10,106 bases of DNA from Streptosporangiaceae bacterium (GTDB lineage: Bacteria; Actinomycetota; Actinomycetes; Streptosporangiales; Streptosporangiaceae), in NCBI GenBank assembly GCA_030050125.1, contig JASIJN010000173.1:1-10106 (forward strand), given 5' to 3'. This document shows, piece by piece, positions 6,705-10,106 of the stretch (position 1 is the stretch's first letter; each line of letters begins with the position of its first letter). Both the position numbers and the translations under genes were made by a program. The notes beneath the pieces were generated by a model that was not told where the DNA came from, searched no databases, and saw only the letters and a list, made by a program, of their open reading frames with translations.

Positions 6705-6831
6705 CCGTTGGTGGTCTCCGCTCGGTTATTTCCGGTGCCTATTTCATCACGGCGGATGCGTCCGATGCCGCCCGCGCCCCGGTGGAGGGCTCAGCTCGCC
6801 CGGAACGCACCGGGCCCGCTCGGCACCGTTA

Positions 6832-6846
6832 CGTTCAATCTGAACG
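6832..6846. promoter_or_regulatory. Perfect inverted repeat upstream of the MBL operon
   Basis: CGTTCA and TGAACG form a perfect 6-base inverted repeat separated by ATC, centred at 6839 and about 31 bases before the ATG at 6870. It sits in the 165-base divergent region between the HAD gene and the MBL gene, where an operator near the transcription start would be expected. The rest of 6705-6869 shows only the two ribosome binding sites and no confident promoter pair. Confidence 0.4.
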
Positions 6847-6860
6847 CCCCGTCTCCCGCC

Positions 6861-6865
6861 GGAGG
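6861..6865 (+). promoter_or_regulatory. Ribosome binding site of the MBL gene (start choice ambiguous)
   Basis: GGAGG lies 4 bases before the ATG at 6870, 10 before the in-frame ATG at 6876 and 16 before the ATG at 6882. The three ATGs encode MTMIMQ, so the true N-terminus may be two residues shorter than given. Confidence 0.6.
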
Positions 6866-6869
6866 GAGC

Positions 6870-7688
6870 ATGACCATGATCATGCAGCCACCACAGGCGG
6901 CCCCCAGCATCGATGTGGTGCTGGACGGCTTCGGGATCGGCACCAGCGCCGGGCTGGTCTCCATGTGCGAGGTGGTCCTCGTCGAGGGGCCCGGCGCGGA
7001 CGGCACGCCGGTGCGGATCCTGGTCGACCCGGCGCACGTGGGCCGGCGGACGTTCCTGCTGGAGGCGCTGGCCCGACGCGGCCTGGCCCCCGGCGACATC
7101 GACATGGTGCTGCTGACCCACGCGCACTGGGATCACGTCCAGAACGTCGACCTGTTCGAGCACGCCGCGGTGTACCTGCATCCCGACGAGCGCCGGTACT
7201 GCGGGCGGCCGCACCCCAACGACTGGGCCACCCCCGTCTGGACCCGTGACATCCTGGAACGGATGCGGATTCACGAGGTCGCCGACGGCGCCGAGCTCAT
7301 CCCGGGCGTCGGGGTGGTGCACCTTCCCGGCCACTCCGCGGGCAGCATCGGGGTCACCGTGCGCGGCGAGCAGGGCCTGTCGCTGATCGCCGGCGACGCC
7401 CTGCACTACGCGAGCGTCGCGCTCACCCGCCGCCCCCCGCTGGTGTTCTGGAACCCCGACCAGGCGCTGGCCAGCATCGACCGCGTGATCGCGATGGCGG
7501 ACGTCATCTATCCCGGGCACGACCGGCCGTTCCGGCTGACCTCGCAGCGGGAGGTCGAGTACCTGCGCGAGTTCAGCCTGACCATCACCGGCACGCTGGC
7601 CGACCGGCCCGGCCTCAGCTTCTACGGCCAGACCCGCGAACCATGGGTGATGCCCGGCTACGAGGACCACGTCGGGCCGGTGCCGTGA
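6870..7688 (+). CDS. Metallo-beta-lactamase-fold hydrolase
   Basis: This 272-residue metal-dependent hydrolase of the MBL superfamily has no signal peptide and is probably cytoplasmic. All metal ligands are visible: HAHWDH (His84, His86, Asp88, His89), His155 in PGHSAGS, Asp176 in IAGDALHY and His217 in IYPGHDRP. That is a complete binuclear site like that of glyoxalase II, acyl-homoserine-lactone lactonases and MBLAC1-like enzymes. VLLTHAHWDHVQNVDLF and the ligand spacing resemble the lactonase/MBLAC1 side of the superfamily, but the substrate cannot be assigned. No flavodoxin domain is fused, so it is not a complete flavodiiron protein. It is the first gene of a three-gene unit: its TGA overlaps the GTG start of the cytochrome b-like gene as GTGA. 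A palindrome at 6832-6846 may control it. Confidence 0.92.
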   Translation: MTMIMQPPQAAPSIDVVLDGFGIGTSAGLVSMCEVVLVEGPGADGTPVRILVDPAHVGRRTFLLEALARRGLAPGDIDMVLLTHAHWDHVQNVDLFEHAAVYLHPDERRYCGRPHPNDWATPVWTRDILERMRIHEVADGAELIPGVGVVHLPGHSAGSIGVTVRGEQGLSLIAGDALHYASVALTRRPPLVFWNPDQALASIDRVIAMADVIYPGHDRPFRLTSQREVEYLREFSLTITGTLADRPGLSFYGQTREPWVMPGYEDHVGPVP

Positions 7689-8212
7689 ACGGTTCGCCGG
7701 CGACCTCCGCGGCCGGCGCGGCCACCGGAACCGGGCGGCGGCGACGGGTGGCGGCCCGGGCCCGGCTGGATTTCTGCTTCGACCTGGTCCTGCTGCTCGG
7801 GTACACGCTGGCCTACAGCTACGGCTTCACCGGGATCGCGATCCACGAATGGCTGGGCATCGGGCTCGGGCTGGCCCTGCTGCTCCACTTGACGCTGCAC
7901 TGGGACTGGGTCATCCGCAGCACCGGCAGGCTGCTGAGCCCGCGCGGTCACGACAAGGTCATCTGGATCGTCAACCTGGCCCTGCTGTTCGCCATGACCC
8001 TGTGCGTGGCGTCGGGCATCCTGATCTCCCGGGTGGCCCTGCCCTACCTCGGCATCTATCCGCTGGCCGGGCCGTTCTGGACCCGGCTGCACATCCTGAC
8101 CGCCGAGGTGACGCTGGGGCTGGTCCCGGTGCACGTGGCGTTGCGCTGGAGATGGCTGCTGCGGGTCGGGCGCGGGATGCTGACGTGGCGTTCGGCTGGG
8201 CGGCGCGGGTGA
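7685..8212 (+). CDS. Four-helix membrane cytochrome b-like protein (DUF4405-type)
   Basis: This 175-residue integral membrane protein has a basic, low-complexity N-terminus (1-28) and four hydrophobic helices near 30-46, 52-72, 93-115 and 135-155. Helix 2 carries His54 and His68 and helix 4 carries His136 and His150. Both pairs are 14 residues apart, the spacing of heme-ligating histidines in cytochrome b of bc1 complexes, so two b-type hemes are likely. LLLHLTLHWDWV and HVALRWRWL fit the DUF4405/cytochrome b561-like family, some of which are flavinylation-associated cytochromes; no FMN-binding domain is nearby. The GTG at 7685 overlaps the preceding TGA and is preferred over a start at 7643 inside the MBL gene. 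The end overlaps the next gene as GTGA. The probable role is transmembrane electron transfer; partners are unknown. Confidence 0.85.
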   Translation: MNGSPATSAAGAATGTGRRRRVAARARLDFCFDLVLLLGYTLAYSYGFTGIAIHEWLGIGLGLALLLHLTLHWDWVIRSTGRLLSPRGHDKVIWIVNLALLFAMTLCVASGILISRVALPYLGIYPLAGPFWTRLHILTAEVTLGLVPVHVALRWRWLLRVGRGMLTWRSAGRRG

Positions 8213-8583
8213 GGTTCCTGCGGCATCTGGGCGCGGCGACGCTGGTGGTGGCGGTGGTCGTGGTCCTCGGGCTGGCCTGGAACCACTTCGGGGCCAGCAT
8301 TCTGGTCGGCGGCCTCCAGGGCTCGGCCAAGCAAGTGTTCGCCGGCGGCCGGCCGTCTGGTCCGCCTGGTCCTCCGGTCGCCCGCCTGCGGCCGATGAGC
8401 CCCGGGCTCGGCGCGATGCTCGACCCGCTGAACCTGGCCGTGCTGCGGCACACCGTGGTCATCGAGGCGGTCGTGATCGCGATCGTGGTGATGATCGACG
8501 TCAGTCGCAGGCTCTGGCGCCAGGAACGGCGGGCCAGGGAGCTGGCCGGGTCGCGGCCGCAGGACGACGACGCGGATCAGTGA
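8209..8583 (+). CDS. Small two-helix membrane protein, unknown function
   Basis: I do not recognise a family for this 124-residue protein. It has an N-terminal hydrophobic helix (about 8-25, many Val), a Gly/Pro-rich linker (46-68) including SGPPGPP, a second hydrophobic helix (about 82-97) and a charged tail (100-124) rich in Arg then Asp. With N-terminal Arg residues and the basic patch after helix 2, both termini are probably cytoplasmic and the linker outside. The GTG at 8209 overlaps the TGA of the cytochrome b-like gene as GTGA, the same junction type as between the two genes before it. The frame is open further upstream, but that part lies inside the cytochrome gene and is a shadow. 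Coupled translation suggests a partner or accessory subunit of the cytochrome. It converges with the GNAT gene, 10 bases apart. Confidence 0.75.
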   Translation: MRFLRHLGAATLVVAVVVVLGLAWNHFGASILVGGLQGSAKQVFAGGRPSGPPGPPVARLRPMSPGLGAMLDPLNLAVLRHTVVIEAVVIAIVVMIDVSRRLWRQERRARELAGSRPQDDDADQ

Positions 8584-8593
8584 GTTCTGCTGG

Positions 8594-9256
8594 TCACGCG
8601 TCCGTGACCTCGGCCGGCAGCCCGAAGTGGGGCAGGCAGGGCTCCAGGCCGTGGATCCGCACCGGTACCGTCCGCGCCGCCTGCCAGTCGTCGCGGGTCA
8701 GGCGCAGGCGGCGCGACCGCACCGGCCGGCCGCGCACGTTGTACCACTCGACGCCGTCGTCACGGTATCCCAGCTTGCGCGACACGCCCAGCGAGGCCCG
8801 GTTGTCATCGAACGCCCCGGAGACCGCCTGCCGCGCGCCGAGCCCCTCGAAGGCCAGGTGCAGCACGGCCGCCCGCATCTGGGTGCCGATTCCCTGTCCC
8901 TGGTAACCGCGGCCAAGCCACGAGCCGGTGCGCACCTCGCGCAGCACGGCGAAGTCGCGGCCGCCGACGCTCTGCGAGCCGACCACCGCACCGTCGCGGA
9001 CCACGACGAGTTGCAGCGTCCAGTCAGTGGGCTTCCACGAGCCCCACCGGTACCAGTGATGCTGCAGCGTCCCGCGGGCCCGTTCGTCGGGGGACGCGTC
9101 CGTCCAGGCAACCTGGAACGGCTGGACGGCCGGATCGTGCACGCCGGCCGCGGCCAGTTCGGCCAGCTCGTCCAGGTCATCCTGGCTGGGCCAGCGCAGT
9201 TCCAGCGCGGGGGTATGCAGCCGCAGATCGGCCATCGGCCATCGCGCAGACGCCAT
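8594..9256 (-). CDS. GNAT-family N-acetyltransferase (RimJ/RimL type)
   Basis: This 220-residue acetyl-CoA-dependent acyltransferase of the GNAT fold is close in pattern to the RimJ/RimL group, which acetylates protein N-termini or small amines. The acetyl-CoA pyrophosphate loop (motif A) is seen at 113-125 as WLGRGYQGQGIGT, followed by helix MRAAVLHLAFEGLGA and by FDDNRASLGVSRKLGY (149-164), the usual Asn...Ser...Lys-Leu-Gly-Tyr segment. The C-terminal extension after about 180 is not diagnostic. The ATG at 9256 has GGGAGG 13 bases upstream; ATG 9235 (seven residues shorter) is possible, while a TTG at 9298 is unlikely. It lies 56 bases downstream of the NTF2-like gene on the same strand and may be co-transcribed with it. 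The substrate is unknown. Confidence 0.88.
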   Translation of the reverse strand: MASARWPMADLRLHTPALELRWPSQDDLDELAELAAAGVHDPAVQPFQVAWTDASPDERARGTLQHHWYRWGSWKPTDWTLQLVVVRDGAVVGSQSVGGRDFAVLREVRTGSWLGRGYQGQGIGTQMRAAVLHLAFEGLGARQAVSGAFDDNRASLGVSRKLGYRDDGVEWYNVRGRPVRSRRLRLTRDDWQAARTVPVRIHGLEPCLPHFGLPAEVTDA

Positions 9257-9312
9257 GGCGGCGATTGTGCCTCCCGCCCGGCCAGGCCGGCACCTCAATT
9301 ATCCGGGCGGCC

Positions 9313-9678
9313 TCAGCGCTCCACCGCGGAGAACTCGGGCTGGTCGAGCAGCCGCAGCCAGCTGCCGTCGGGCTGCCTGCGGACCACCTGGGCCCGGGCG
9401 CCCGCGTCGTCCTTCGGGGCGGTGGCGGTCAGCGCGATGTCGCCGCTGACCAGCGTGGGAAGCGGTTCCTCCGGCTCGAAGCGCGGCATGTCAGGCAGCA
9501 GCCGCTGCCACAGCGCCCGTATGGCGTCGCGGCCGGACGTCTGTGTGCCTGGCGGGTAGGCCATGACGGCGTTCACCTCGTACAGCGCCGCTATCCCGGC
9601 GGCGTCCTTGCTGTTGGCGCGCTCGACGAACAGGCGGGTCAGGTCCTCGGGCTTCCAGGCTTTCTCGTAATCGGTCAT
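9313..9678 (-). CDS. NTF2-like / SnoaL-like small protein
   Basis: This 121-residue protein has the length and pattern of the NTF2-like cone fold (YybH/SnoaL/DUF4440 group). Evidence is the N-terminal helix pair DLTRLFVERANSKDAAGIAA (12-31), ALYEVNAVMAYPPGTQTSGR (31-50), the helix DAIRALWQRLL (51-61) and later beta strands ending in DGSWLRLLDQPEFS (104-117), where the PDGSW.. turn is typical. Such proteins are isomerases, cyclases, dehydratases or ligand binders; no catalytic residue pair can be assigned here. The frame is open far upstream, but MTDYEKAW at 9678 is the natural start, because the upstream part overlaps the divergent lysR gene and its promoter. A TACAAT box at 9723-9718 precedes it, and it faces lysR across 70 bases, so it is a candidate LysR target. 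Confidence 0.85.
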   Translation of the reverse strand: MTDYEKAWKPEDLTRLFVERANSKDAAGIAALYEVNAVMAYPPGTQTSGRDAIRALWQRLLPDMPRFEPEEPLPTLVSGDIALTATAPKDDAGARAQVVRRQPDGSWLRLLDQPEFSAVER

Positions 9679-9717
9679 GGACCCAGCCTGCCCGCCGTCA
9701 AATGAGAAGTCCAACAG

Positions 9718-9723
9718 ATTGTA
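9718..9723 (-). promoter_or_regulatory. Candidate -10 box of the NTF2-like gene
   Basis: TACAAT on the minus strand is a near-consensus -10 hexamer, about 40 bases before the ATG at 9678. The -35 position, about 17-18 bases upstream, falls inside the 9730-9750 palindrome and has no good match to TTGACA, as is common for promoters that need an activator. Confidence 0.45.
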
Positions 9724-9729
9724 TTTGTG

Positions 9730-9750
9730 ATGACTAGAATCTCTAGTCAT
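9730..9750. promoter_or_regulatory. Inverted repeat overlapping lysR start: probable LysR operator
   Basis: ATGACTAGA (9730-9738) and TCTAGTCAT (9742-9750) are perfect reverse complements separated by ATC. The site covers the likely lysR -10 box (TAGAAT, 9735-9740), the first two bases of the lysR start codon, and the -35 position of the divergent NTF2-like promoter. LysR regulators commonly autorepress and control a divergent gene from one shared site, which this layout fits. The centred match is T-N9-A rather than the textbook T-N11-A. Confidence 0.65.
9735..9740 (+). promoter_or_regulatory. -10 box of a probably leaderless lysR transcript
   Basis: TAGAAT fits the actinobacterial TANNNT -10 pattern and ends 8 bases before the lysR ATG at 9749. 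No Shine-Dalgarno is present between them, so transcription probably starts at or next to the A of the start codon. No clear -35 box is seen. Confidence 0.5.
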
Positions 9751-10106
9751 GGAACTGCGGCAGCTGGAGTACCTGATCGCGGTCGCCGAGGAAGCGAACT
9801 TCACCCGGGCGGCCGAGCGTGTCCACATCAGCCAGTCCGGGGTGAGCGCGCAGATCCGGCAGCTCGAGCACGAGCTGGGCGCGACCCTGATCGACCGCTC
9901 GTCCCGCACCGCCCGGCTGACCGACGCGGGGACGGCGGCGCTGCCGCACGCCCGCGCCGCGCTCGCCGCCAGCGCCGCCCTCCGGCAGGCCGTCGACGAC
10001 GTCAACGGCCTGATCAAGGGCCGGCTGGTCGTCGGGATGGTCACCGCGTGCACCGTCACCGGGCTGTTCGACGCCCTCGCCAGCTTCCACCGCGCGCATC
10101 CCGGCG
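9749..10106 (+). CDS. LysR-family transcriptional regulator (5' part, cut by window end)
   Basis: The first 119 residues are present and the gene continues beyond the window. The N-terminal winged helix-turn-helix is complete and typical: MELRQLEYLIAVAEEANFTR (1-20), AAERVHISQSGVSAQIRQLE (21-40) and HELGATLIDRSSRTARLTDAG (41-61), followed by the long linker helix (62-88) and the start of the periplasmic-binding-protein-like effector domain at GRLVVGMV (91-98). Family proteins of this type act as tetramers, are usually ligand-responsive, and often repress themselves while controlling a divergent neighbour. Here the neighbour is the NTF2-like gene, 70 bases away, with a perfect inverted repeat between. 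The ATG at 9749 has no Shine-Dalgarno and a -10 box 8 bases upstream, indicating leaderless translation. The effector cannot be inferred. Confidence 0.92.
   Translation, partial: MELRQLEYLIAVAEEANFTRAAERVHISQSGVSAQIRQLEHELGATLIDRSSRTARLTDAGTAALPHARAALAASAALRQAVDDVNGLIKGRLVVGMVTACTVTGLFDALASFHRAHPG

Noticed and set aside
6802..6830. GGAAC and CGTT pair upstream of the MBL gene resembling an ECF sigma promoter
   Set aside because: The spacer is 20 bases, longer than the usual 15-19, and the bases around the hexamers do not match well.
5958..6869. Upstream extension of the MBL frame, giving a 576-residue protein
   Set aside because: The added 304 residues are antisense to the HAD and LLM genes and low-complexity; the ribosome binding site at 6861 marks the true start.
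6870..6880. ATGACCATGAT at the MBL start is identical to the first 11 bases of E. coli lacZ, as found in cloning vectors
   Set aside because: Similarity stops there; the following bases encode MQPPQAA rather than the LacZ alpha peptide, and the surroundings are native GC-rich sequence. It is coincidence.
9257..9298. TTG at 9298 as a longer GNAT start
   Set aside because: TTG is a rare start, and the ATG at 9256 has a GGGAGG upstream and fits the family length.
9743..10099. Minus-strand open frame opposite the lysR gene
   Set aside because: The plus strand here encodes a textbook LysR helix-turn-helix; the minus product is shadow sequence.
1..10106. CRISPR arrays, tRNA or rRNA genes, transposons, toxin-antitoxin pairs or phage genes
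   Set aside because: No regularly spaced repeats, cloverleaf sequences, transposase or integrase motifs, or terminal repeats were seen on either strand.

Overview
This window is GC-rich DNA with strongly G/C-biased third codon positions, GTG starts and actinobacterial protein families (two F420-type luciferase-like oxidoreductases, a DUF5709-type acidic protein, a LON-domain protein). It is most likely chromosomal DNA of a high-GC Actinomycetota species that makes coenzyme F420. The order or genus cannot be fixed from the window. I see no rRNA, tRNA, CRISPR array, transposase, phage gene or integration site, and no gene-free stretch longer than 300 bases.

The genes alternate in strand in short blocks. 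(1) 114-986 (+) is an F420-type LLM oxidoreductase. (2) 983-3400 (-) holds, in transcription order, a DUF5709-like acidic protein, a LON substrate-binding-domain protein and an acyl-CoA dehydrogenase that probably has its own promoter. (3) 3521-5283 (+) is an uncharacterised hydrophobic EcsC-like protein followed by an aldo/keto reductase. (4) 5280-6704 (-) is a small YqeG-like HAD protein followed by a second LLM oxidoreductase. (5) 6870-8583 (+) is a translationally coupled trio: metallo-beta-lactamase-fold hydrolase, four-helix membrane cytochrome b-like protein and a two-helix small membrane protein. (6) 8594-9678 (-) is a small NTF2-like protein followed by a RimJ/RimL-type GNAT acetyltransferase. 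(7) 9749-10106 (+) is the 5' part of a LysR-type regulator cut by the window end.

The three convergent junctions are extremely tight: two pairs overlap by exactly 4 bases within their stop codons and one is separated by 10 bases. The three divergent junctions (120, 165 and 70 bases) each contain a perfect inverted repeat and are the likely control points. The clearest is a 9-base inverted repeat with a 3-base spacer covering the -10 box and start codon of lysR, next to the promoter of the divergent NTF2-like gene.

Most of the content is redox and general metabolism: F420/flavin oxidoreductases, acyl-CoA dehydrogenase, aldo/keto reductase and a di-heme membrane cytochrome. I do not see a classical defence or mobile system. 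The best candidate for an undescribed functional unit is the MBL hydrolase / cytochrome b / small membrane protein operon at 6870-8583. The next is the divergent HAD-LLM unit, whose HAD protein has an altered first catalytic motif.
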